Positions 1-12,300 of a stretch of 64,000 bases of DNA are shown piece after piece (the stretch's first letter is position 1; the number at the start of each line of letters is the position of its first letter). Both the position numbers and the translations under genes were made by a program. The notes below the pieces were generated by a model. The model was not told where the DNA came from, made no database searches, and was given only the letters and a program-made list of their open reading frames with translations. Source of the DNA: Nemopilema nomurai (lineage: Eukaryota > Cnidaria > Scyphozoa > Rhizostomeae > Rhizostomatidae); the NCBI GenBank assembly GCA_003864495.1, contig ML133495.1, positions 1,043,294-1,107,293 of the forward strand, written 5' to 3'.

Positions 1-365
1 GATGCGGGCAAGATTTAGGAGACGGACAAAAGCCTTGTGCTACAATGATTTTACCATTTGCAGAATATGGTCCGCTTCAAAATGAACTAGGAAAAACGTC
101 ATAAAACATAATGATTCTCAACAAAAGCAATACAAGGTTGCCAAATTAAAAACGAAAGTTGGAAAAGACTAAAATGCGTACAAAAGTCGTATCGTTCTCA
201 TATAAAAATAAACTAACTGGGCTACTTTACTTTTTTTTCATTAGAGCCTCTAGGCTAAAATCATGTCCGTCTACCTATTTAACTTTGTTCTCTGTAACTA
301 ATAACATAGCTACTGCCAAAAATTTTATCGAAATACTAATAAAATCCTTTGACAGTCGAACATAC
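1..365. other. 3' part of the myosin gene, no exon identified
   Basis: This stretch lies downstream of the last myosin exon I can place (ending at 366, with a GTATGT donor). It should be intron, since the myosin tail is still missing. A short splice-bounded piece near 52-92 on the minus strand was considered, but its translation does not resemble a class I myosin tail. Nothing else is visible. Confidence 0.5.
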
Positions 366-3300
366 CCTCCAAGCATGATGGATTTTGTATAGCTGATCAG
401 AGGAGTCCGTGAACATCTTCAGGCAGTTTGGCCATTTTGTGTCCAGAGGTGAGGCTGAAGGCTGGTTATTATATATGTTCATCAGGAACCTCACAGCCTG
501 CAATGTACCAACAATATGTACCCTTATAGTTGAGACATACATTTCAGGTACAAAAACGGGACATGTGAAAGAAATTTTGAAACACTAAAACGCTAGGATA
601 GGTAAATACGCAAGAAATGATCAGGATAAGATGTTGTTTTAATAAATCAACGAAGAATCGCGTTTTCACCTTCAAGACTACACTATAAAACTTTTGAAGA
701 GGAAACTAAGCAGCATTGCAATTGCAAACAACAACAATGGCACAATAACACTTACCAAACACTTCTTGATGTATTTAATAATCTTTGGACCCGCGTGCTT
801 CTTAAGAAACTTGGCGTGAATCTTTCGAGCCTATTTCAACATTTAAGACAATATCATTAAAAACTAAGTAAATTTCATAAACTTTTCAAATAATCTGTGA
901 CTGTTTGATTTCAAAACACCAAAACAATTTAACAGCCAACAAAGAGTGCTTGAAATAAAAACGATGATTTTCATATTTCCTGACAGAAAGACAAGAATGG
1001 AATGTCTACTTTGAATTCATCACTTATTTTGACACTAGAACTATTTCTGATCAATATCATGTAGATGGAAATCGGATTGAATTACCCTGTATCCTCTGAG
1101 AAAAGCTTGGATAAAGATCACTGATGTACGGAAGTGGATGTACTTTGTCTTCTCCTGTTTCAAAGCAAAAAAAAGAATTGCTACAGAGACAGGAAAACCA
1201 CTAATAACTCAATTAAAATTATCTGTATAATTTGTGCCAGCAAATAACTGAATGAATCTGAAAGGGGGAGCTCATAAGGCTCTTTCTAATTTGATGTTAA
1301 GTCAAGGCTTATTTAAACGAGAATGTTTAACACATATACTTTACTTCAAAAATATCAATCCCATAGGCACGTAAAAATTTTCCGTAAATTGAATTTCCAA
1401 GGACATTGAATAACATTTTGCAAATGCTAAACTATAACTAACATGCATCCTAATCTGAGGTAAAATACTTACACGATGCATCTTATAGAAGCTGCCGATC
1501 TTTATTTGACTGGCTCTCATCTTTTGATACTGAAAGAAAAAGGCTTGCAAGTAACTTCAGACAGTATCGACAACAACGATAAAGATTGAAAAGATCTTGA
1601 AACCTGTTTCATATGGCGGTTTCTTCTTCAAAAGTTTAACCAGTCTAAACAGTCGGCTGTAGGCAAATTACTGTACAATATTGATATCTCTACCTTGTGC
1701 CTGGCAATCCATCCTCTGGCGATCTTCTGTATCAAGATTACCAGATCGACGATTCTCCGCTTTCTCTGGTCTTCAAGCAAGAACACCTAGGCCAGAAAAG
1801 ATTTTAGTTAGAAATTAGGTTAGCGAAAAGAGTTAAACATCTTCACGCACAAGCCTATACGATCCAAGCAAGCATGGTACCTTTTGATGGTTGACATAAG
1901 TAGCAAATCCTCCTGTTTTCAATAATCTCAACTTCGATCAAATAGAATTCTAAAATAGATAATTCGTTTTGCAAACTTACCGTCCGTGGATCTCTCACAA
2001 ACAATTTGGACTTCCCATACTCGCAATCTGGTGATCTAATGCTGAATCCCTTCAAATCAGAAAAAAACACTTTAAATTCCAAACATTGCACGACAAAATA
2101 AATCAAACCAAAGCAAAATAAAATCAAGTGTGGTAACTTCAGTCGACTCTAAACAGTTATCAGGGGCTTCAGTGCGCAGTGTCCCCAGTTACAATAATGA
2201 ACAAAACAAAATGAAAAAGAGAGCATTACGTCTAGGATTTTCTTGACACCATCTTCGGCAGCGCCATTTTTCCAGTTAGGCCAAGTTGCGTCTGAAAGCA
2301 TTTTATATCTAGGAAAACAAAAACAAATTCAAATTTCTTTGGCAATCCACGAAAATAGTTCATGAATCTCACACAAACAGATGATGTGATTATTTGTAAC
2401 CCCTTTTGATATTTCCAAAATTAATTAAAGGCTTCATTGAAAAATCATAGAGCCGCAACATTCTAGACTAACCTTTCGAGAAATGGATCATATTTCTGTC
2501 TGAAGCAATATCCTGCTCTTCTTACTCTGATGTTTTCCAAAAGACTAAAAAATGCAAGAATAATGAGGAATGGAGCAGGAGGAAAAGTTAGGATTTCAAA
2601 ATTGCAAATCTCGCAAAAGATATTGTATCTTGCGATACCTAAACAGAAATATACTTATTTAGAGTGAATTAACAACTTTTAGAAAATGCTCATCAGCAAC
2701 TACAATTAACTTGAAAATGATACCCACCCAAGATATCTTGATTCATGGTTTACGATTTTTTCCGTAAACTGAACGGCTGATTTGGTATCGTTGGGCTGTG
2801 AAAAAGTAAAAGAAAAGTGCCAAATAATATAAAAGATTAATATAAAAGAAAGGCAAGTATTAGCGAAATATAAAAAGAAATTCTTTGGGAGAAACAATAA
2901 CATTATCATACTTTCAAGCTTAGTAAGATAAAAAAGTACAATCCCTTGGTTTTTTTTAGTCTGTGTTTTTAGTTAAAATCTAAGAAAAGTCTAAATGCAA
3001 AAAGAATTCACAAGACTGCTGTCATTTTCTGCAAAGTAGCATAATTGCGGCTGCAAAAGTCCATCAAAACGCCACTGTGCTTTGTGTGGCACATAGGGAA
3101 AAGGTCCACAGTATATCATGAACTGAATGAGGTTTCTTGTCATCACCAAAAGCATCACTTGTGACTTACTTTAATGCATCTGATATAATGTGGCTGTTTT
3201 GAACTGAGATGTTTCACCAGCTCGGCAACTGAGACCTAACATATTTAACAGAAAGAGAAACATTTAGTTATGGGGAAATATCAAAGATGTTAGACATTAT

Positions 3301-6300
3301 ATAAAACCTGTAGACTCTCATTCTATCATGCCATTAAGACCAGATCAATAAATGCAAGGGAAACTCAAACGATCAAACTACCTTCATTTGAGTTCCAACA
3401 GTAGGTGGTCTCTTCTTATTTTTGTAGCTTGGGTTCCCTGTATTAATAAGTACAGGTAAGGGTGCATTTCAGTTAAAATGTTTTATTATATATCAAACGT
3501 AACCGTTCATGTTCAAAAACTTTGATTTTATTTCAATAACAATAAAGATGCAAGATACATAGAAATAAAGAAGAAGAGAAAACTTCAATTTTGTAACTGA
3601 TTTCGTATCTACTGCAAATCTCCAGCTTAATAACAAAGGTGCTCTTGCCTTTGAACACAAAAAGAACAAAAAAGATAACAGCGAGCTTGATACCTTCAGG
3701 AAACATATCTTTGAGCAGAATGTGGCTGCAGTTGTACATAGCTACAGACATATCGCGATAAAGCGGGTCGTTGTTTTTGTCGATAAAGTTATTGACGTCA
3801 TAGGTGACCTGAAAGAAGAATGAGAGACCAGTCAATAAAGGCTATTTAGCGAAAATATTTCTTCAAATTAATTGAAAGAAGCCAAGGCTTTTTGTTTCAC
3901 TGTCGATGCCGAAAACAGGATAAGATTAAGGCAGATATTAAGAACACAACGGCTACGTATGTTAAGAAATGATTCCATTATGTACAAAACGACTACGAAA
4001 TAAGAGTTAATTGAGATTTTTCATTAGCTCAGCTTAACTTTGTCATTTGTATAGTTTACACCATCACATAATACGATCGAACGTAACCTTAAAAAGAATT
4101 TTGAGACGAATTGGTTTCAAATTGCTGCGCTGTAGTCAACTTCTCATAACACTTGTCTAGATTATGACGTCAATTCGAGGATTCGCCCACAGCCAGTGCT
4201 GTGGACTTCTGCTCTCTCAAGCAATGGAAATGAACAATAGCTTACATCTCCTGCGTAGTGCTTCAATTTGAAACAGTCATGGCCAACTGACGTATCAGAG
4301 CGGCTCTTTACTCTGCTGTCAAAGTGAGGGTGGGTGAGGCATCGGTTATTCAGCTTCTCCAAAAATGTTTTGTCACTCACCTAAAATGATGTTAATTCAG
4401 GATTCTAGCATGAACACTGACAAAAAATATTTCATCAACAAATAATGATAACTTTGAAATTAGTAAGTACGATAAAAAGGTTGAGAGCGGTGAATGATAA
4501 AATCACTAAATAATGAAAAACGAGAAAAATTTAATATCACCTTAAAAACTTTTAGCAAGGAAAAGCAAAAGACAGCCTTTTCCTTATCAAGAATAATAAG
4601 TCTAGATAAGCAATACTAGCAATACTACAAAATTCTAATTGAGCTGCAAAAGTCTTGTTCTGAGTAGATCCGCGATTTTAAAACTTTTCATGGTACAACT
4701 ACTCAACCCAGTAAAACACACAGAAAGGGTAGCACATTCCTATGCTGCCTTAGGGCAAAGAATGGTAATGTATATACTTACGTCTCCAGGCCGTAGGCAT
4801 TCCTCGTCAAGAAGTGCAAGGATTCCAGTATTTTGCTGAAAGAGTGGCAATGAGAGCATGCTAGGTAAATTTTAGACTTTCAAATCAGCAAATTCAGTTT
4901 CATGTAAGAGTTTTTTGGAGAAGGTCAGAGTCAAAAGTCATTCTAGACAAAACTCAAACAACTTGGTGCTTGTGCGTAATACAATTGTCGAAAAAATTTA
5001 GAAGAATAATTCTTGTAGGTTATTACTCTCCTCAAGCTTGCTATTTGTCTATGACTCTTTACCTTTTCGATGAGGTCACAAATGATGGCATTATTGAAGT
5101 AGTCGATATGAATCCACTCGATTCCCTGAAATGGAAAGTAAGTGTCAAGTACAACGCTTCTTCTCACAAGCGGACATTATAATTTCAAGTAAAATTCCTT
5201 TTTTACTTGTAATGCTGCGTACGTTATTTACAGATCTCTTGCTATATACAGATCTCATGTTATAATAGAATAGTTTTATAAAAACACAGCACCGTAAGAT
5301 GAACAAAAATCTCTCTGTAGATTGATTTAGGCAAGTGCCTACTTGTTAACTGTAAAACTGTAAAACAGTTAACTGTTAGTGCCTACTTGCCATTTCTACA
5401 AAACACACACTGATGTGAAGGTGCCTGTCATCTTTATAAATTAAAAAAATTTTTCAAGTTCCTGCCTAAAGCCTGGACATGATTTTTTAAATAAAATTTT
5501 CATACTTCTCTGACGTATTCTTCCTGTTCTGATTTTAGTGTGAGCTCAATAAACAGCTGCTGTAGCTTCTCGTTGCAGTAATTAATGATGAACTGTTCGA
5601 ATGCATTAGACTAAAAGGAAAAACCCCAAAAAATGTACAACGAAGCTGCAAAATGTAAGCATGCATGTTTAAAAGATGAACAGCTGAACAATTTCACCAC
5701 ACTCAAACATCTCCAGAGAAGCATCTTAACACGAGTCTTGAAGTGGGCAATAACTGATTGCTTCGTTCCATTTTTACCATCAAAATCTTAAATGATAACT
5801 TCTTTGCTACGCTTAATATTCCTCCTTTAAATATTTCGCAAAACAACAATATAGTCTCCATACTATGCTATAATCTAATTCAAACAAATATCGCTATCTC
5901 GTGAAAAGCCCTTAAAAGTGCTCAGAGAATTGGTAAAGACAGAAACCTTGAAGACTTCAAATCCATAGATATCCAGCACACCTATCACTTTTTTGTCATA
6001 CGATCTCTTAGGAGCCTTGAAAAGAAAGCAAATAATAAATACTCAATTGTAAGACAAGGATTAAAACAAATCACTATTTGATGTTTTTGTCCAAATAATT
6101 GCTTCAGATAATTCCAATTATCATTATGAAAGAGTAATTAAAGCAGCTTATAGAACAAGGTAGAATGCCAGCGGAATCATCGATGCCTCCCGGTAATCGA
6201 AAAGAATGCATTGGTTGAAAAAACTTCACATAAGGTAATGTTATAAGTGTTTTAAAGATATATCAATAAAACCCAACCTGCACGCTGTAATTAATTTTGG

Positions 6301-9300
6301 CAACAATCCAGTCGAAGAGTCGGTTATAAACAGCTTTGCACAGAGCGTCACGCCCATAATTGGCCTGTAGGTTGTAGGAAGAGAGATGAAAAAGTTGCTC
6401 CTTCCCTTCGCAAAAGTAGCAAATTACCAAATCAAGTTTAGAAACAAACACTGTCTATAAAGTACCAAGCTGACAAAGACATGCCTATTGGCCTTCAAGC
6501 TCAGAGCATATTCGATCGAAGGAAAACTCACATTTGCTGGACTAAGCCTCGTTACAACTTTTTCTCTGCCCGATTCTACAGACCGAGTACACAGGGTGTC
6601 CATGAGAACCTTCGGTGCACAACCAAACAAGTTGGCAGCTTGCTCAGCATCTAAACATGAAAATCAAAATTAAAATCTATAATACTGTGAGGGTTTTGAG
6701 GACATGCAGCCATGGCAGTATATAAACATGCAATTAAAGGCATAAGGATTAGCTGGCGTTCAACGAACCAATATCTCCAACAAAAGAGGTCAAATTCTGA
6801 AATGCATGTATCAACAACCGTAGGCCATATATGAGGCCATATATGAAATGGAAGGCACGTCAAGAAGGCCTAAAACGGTCAACACTCACGTATAACTTCA
6901 CAATGGAAGTAAAGGTGTAAACCAAGATACAATAGATAGAGGTGAACAAAACGATTGTTCCTCTGTTTTGATCATAGGGTCTAAATGCTCACAAAGTAGG
7001 TTAAAAAATAGAGGATTTTTAGTCTTAGAAGTGCAATTTACTGTTGTTATTTTTCTCAAGTAAATCTATAATCAAGTGAATCATACCATTCTCATTAAGA
7101 ACGTCAACGCTATCCATTCCATCGACAAAAACATCAGTAAACAGAACATTGCCAAGGTGCAGAATTCCACCAAGAAGAGTGTATATCCCTGCTATTTCGT
7201 CAGTTGAGAATCCAATAAGCTTCATTGCGCTCTTAAAGTAAAAGACAAAATTGCTGTTCGTTACTTCAAACGGGACTAGATCATGGGACCTAAGTTGAAA
7301 GTTGAATTGAGATGCGCAAGGCGAGATTCCAAACATCAAATACAGTACATTATGATAGCAAAAAGTGACGATCTTACCTCAACTACTTTGAAGTTTTCTG
7401 CATCGTTGATTGATGGAACGCTCGTGCAATTGCTTTGGTTTAGAAACGAATAGTTGTCAAATTGTCGCTTCAGGCTTAAAGTCTCTGCGAAAATTAAACA
7501 CTGAAACGTCAATGATAATAATAGAAAACTAACCGTGTAAGCTAACTTAAACACAGATTTTCTGAAAATTCTGGTTTCAATTTAGATTCCAATTTCTATG
7601 GACTGCAATTATTCACTGGTGATGTTATGAGTTAACAATGTGATGTGATAAATGATGATAGTTCATTCAAATTGTATTACGTTGGTATATTCATGCCTAA
7701 ACCAGAAAAAAAAAATACTTGGGTAAAATTTAAAAAATATAATGGTTCCAAGCTTCTGAATTTCAGGTTTTCTGTGAGCATGTGACAACTGTAGGACAAA
7801 ATTCATTTAGAGCGTTGTTAAAAATGAAAGGTGATCTTCCTACTTACCCAATACGACGTTAGGTGCCCCAAGAAGTAGTTGATAGAAAATGTGAAAATTT
7901 CGTTCTCCTTGCGATTGATGAACAACTCGTGACTAAATTTAACAAATCAAAATTACTAGCTAAATGTCTGAAGATTCGAATCAACGAGAAGAAGGAGCTT
8001 TTTACGATTGTAAATCGATATTATAAAAAGGATTCGTGGATAAACTCGAAAAAGCATCGAAACCAACCTTCTCCAGAAGATCTGAAATGGAAGAAAAAAT
8101 TTTCAAGAAAAACAACGCAATTTTGGGAAAAGATGAGGCAAAAGTATACTAGAACTGTGTTGGTGTGTAAGGAAGTGCAACTTTACAAAAAAATTATTTT
8201 CTAATTTAGAAAATTGATTTTGGGATAAAGCTACATAAGGCTAGCAAAATAAGATGAGCGTCACTTTACTACATTTAATTAAATTATGTTGTATGCTATT
8301 GATTGTCTCCAGTGGCATTGTATTGTATGAATATAGTTGACTTTAAGTTGACACAATCAATTCTGCAAGAAAGAGTCGTGGAAAAAGATTCTACATACAG
8401 CAAGCATTGTATTGAGCCAGCTGGATCGGAATTCCAAGCAATTCAATAACAACCATTCGATATGAAGGACTCACAATTTGATATAAATCCACCGATTGGG
8501 TCTCCTTTGTAATCAAACTCCAAGTCCATGTACTTTCCCTTTAAACAAAAATCACTGTAAATAGCTGACGTTTTAAATCAATCTGATGACAGCTGGGTGG
8601 GGATTCACTTGTAACGTATACGATCATAATAGTAAACATTTCTTTCTACTAAACAATGAGCTGTTGAATTGAAGCCTTGGTATAATTATACGGTATCTGA
8701 ATGCTGTTCAAGATTATTTCAGGGCCTTCCACATGTACTTATCAGAATTCAAACCACACAGTTCAATTTGCAGAAATATAGCTCATGTTTCATGCATTGA
8801 CAAAGTCTTAAAACTTGTAAACGTGCAGACTTACAAAGCGAGACGAATTGTCATTTCTGATGGTTTTTGCATTCCCGAAGGCTATAAATAAAATAAATTC
8901 ATCAACTCCATATTAAAAACGCACATACTTATCAAATAATATAATGAAAATTAAAAAGTTCCGCAGACTCTCTTTCAAGAAAACTAGGAGACCTGCTAGC
9001 ATAAAAACAAACGACACACAAATAGTTGTCGTGGAAATGATGAAAAATGGTTCGAGAAATAAACTCAATTGATTCGAAAGTTCTGAATAGCTTTGAAAAA
9101 ACCGACTGCAGTTTTAGGTCATCATTTAATTTAGAGCATAACCTGACGAACCAGCTCTTTAAAAGCATGCAAGAAGTTTTAAGGTGGATCTTAGAAAACA
9201 TTACAAATAGCTATGCTGTAATTAGATAGAAGTCTTGAAAATAAATACACAGCAAGACTACTTCAAATTGCTGACCTTCGAGGACTGGGTTCGACTGCAA

Positions 9301-12300
9301 CAACTGCTCTTTCATTCGATTGACATCCTCTCCTTTTCCAGACACCGCTGCCACGTAGCGCATTACAATCTTGGATGCCTCTACGATGGAACAAAGGCAA
9401 CATATTATTCTCAAGCAACAACAGATTCAAGATATCTCGACCTAAATCTTTGCAAACCACGAAAGTTACGCGTATGGGCAAGAGGATGGGTGGGTGCAGG
9501 GAAGGGGGACGGGAGCTGAGCATAATGGCATCCAGATTTCTGAGCAATGACAGATAAATAATAGATAGATAGCAAAGATGATCAAAACACAACTCTTGCA
9601 TTTAAGGAGAGCAATATGCAGTCTAGTAAAAGCAGCCAGCGCAGCCTCGTGAGAACAAACTCAATAAATATAAGACCGCAGACAGCCCTGTTTTCTTGCA
9701 TTTCAAATTCGGAGCCATCACTTTCAGGATAAGCTGAAAATTTTACAAACATAGCTGGCTGCTTTGAAAACATCTGATATCTCAATTACAAAAATTCAAT
9801 TTTAGAAGCTTGATTGAGGTGATGCATGCATTTTTAACCACACACCTGTCTTGCCAGATCCACTTTCGCCGGAGATAATAATACATTGGTCAACATTGTA
9901 ATCTCGCATAGAACGATACGCGTCATCCGCCAATGAAAATCTGCGACAGAATTGACCAACTTATCGAACTTATTGCTTTGAAGATGGAAATAGAGACACA
10001 AAACAATAGCTAGTGGAAGGTGTTAAGTCTCTGGGTGGAAAGGATTTTCAACAATATTGTTCTAAGCTGGTTATTAAGAATAATTTCAAGATTACAGGTA
10101 ACAGTAATATCCAACAAGAAACGAGACTATGGGCGTTTTAGCAAAGTCCATAATTAGCTCCCTAGTAATGAGTCGTTGTCTTTGATAAAATGGTTCGCCA
10201 TTGTAGACCTCTCTTATTGGTAGGTTAAATTAGGTTACATTGTACAATGACCCGTCTACACTCCCATAAAACGCAGTTAACAATGATTTATACCCAATTT
10301 ATATGCATCTAAATGTCTAAAATGCCACGTTTTTGAAAAACATCCACTTAAAAAAGCCATTAGTAGGTTTAGGAATTTTGATATTAGTCGTTGGTTGCTT
10401 GCTGATGAACGTACAACGTTAATAGGAGCCTGTTAGGATTTGGCAATGAACTGCAACAACAGCCTTGAACATAGAATCAAAGGAAACTGTCTTCTCTAGG
10501 CTTTTCATATAAATCATTTTGTGTGCAATCAGAAATTATATTTATTATCTTGGTCTTACTGAATGGCATGGTAATCTATTTCTTTAGCTGGGGATATTAT
10601 TCATGAATATTTTGGCACTCTTGATGACATTGACAAGAAACTTCAACAGAACTGATGCCTTCTCATTTACAGTTCACATGAATTTCGATTTTTAGGGTTA
10701 AGTTTCATTATAAAATATGGGAGCTCTTTATTAAAAAATAATTGAATTAGGTGGCACATTCTTATATGCCCAGTTGATTGGCCATTTTTCTACTTTAAAT
10801 AAGATCTCAATAAGCTTTGGGCATCCTAAAAAAGCAAATGAATTTGGACCAAGGATATGAAAGCATCCAAAAAGTGAGGGGTGCAATCAATAAAGGGGCA
10901 CAAGCACTCCCATTCTTGGATTTGAATGGGGCAATTCTAGGTCTTGCTAATGGGTTTGTAGAGGCACTTTCGTTTGCCAAACAGTAGGGGCAGGACCCTT
11001 TGGCTCCCCTGGTTCCTACCATAGATTTGGACAGGCATCATTACTTGTCTCTATTGTTTAGTAAGGAACAAAACCTTGCAAAATGGTTATATTCTTCTTT
11101 TGTTATAGAATTTTGGATCTGATCCATTCCTTAAACAAAAACTGGTACCTGTTCATTATGCTCAAGAATTTACTTTTTTGAAAAAGTGTTAACCCAAGTT
11201 ATAGACGCACTTAAATATCAAAACATTTTAACAGCCTCCATATCATAAGCAGAAAATCCACGCCAAAACCAGAATGAAAATACGAAGACTACGCTCGAAT
11301 GCCGTCTATACGCTATCTCATGAGTTATAGACCGTAGTTGTGGGCTGGACCAATCAGAGGGCTAGATTTCCAGTTTTCGATCTCAAGGTGTCATTAATCC
11401 GAAAATTAATGATGACAACCGCGCGAGGTGCGAGCGCCTTTGATGGTCCGCGCTGCTCCTTCATAGCTTCACCCGCAAATGTACAATGTTTCTAACAAAG
11501 GCCGACCTTTGAGAATGAACTGATTCGAAAATATTCCGAGCCATCAAAGTAGACTCTGTTAAGATAGGCTGACATCAGAAAGATGCGAAAATGCAATTTA
11601 TTATGATTATATTTATTCTAACCAAACGGGAACAAGTGTCAAAGGCACGGGCATCATCGAGGTCCTACTGTCCGCTTCGTCAAAAACCTCGAAAATAATA
11701 GGGTTTGTGGAACTATGTAAAAGTATTTCGAAAACTTAGTGTTGTTCCTCTTAATGTGCTTTTCAAGGCCTATTTTGCAAAAAAACACCTCACTTCGAAA
11801 ATACCATTTCAAGAATAAGCCGCTAAATGGCAATGATTCCCGATCTGTAAAAGCAAAATATGGCTTTTGGCTCCCGATGATACACATTTGATATGTTAGG
11901 ATATATCCGAATCATAGGTAGAATATATCAGGACAGTACCAAAAATGAACTCACCAAAGTATAACATGGAAGGATGAAACCCAAACCATTCATCGTCCAA
12001 AACACTGATATGAGTAGAGACAAGACTGTAGTTCCCGCCAAATAGTTTCCCGGCAAAAAGTAGAATTCTTCAGTATTATTCGAGTGATCTCGCCAAATGA
12101 TTTGCTACATCCTCTGTTGTATCTAGGATCTACATTCAGTAGCATTAACTGTATAGTATATATCTGTCTTTTCTACGATCGTACACTAATTGAATAAAAA
12201 CATTGATGCTGTTGCAGAGTTGCAACCTATTTTGATTCCTACTGTGGTGTTAGTATTGAAGCGTGCTTCCCCAAAGTTCGAAGTTTCCTTTGTTCACTAA

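Noticed and set aside
52..92. Minus-strand splice-bounded piece as a next myosin exon
   Set aside because: Its translation (about ten residues, FILKRTIFCK) does not resemble the start of a class I myosin tail and the donor is weak.
7863..8204. 113-codon plus-strand open frame, Lys-rich
   Set aside because: It is antisense to the myosin exons at 7848-7932 and 8068-8081, which carry clear conserved motor motifs.
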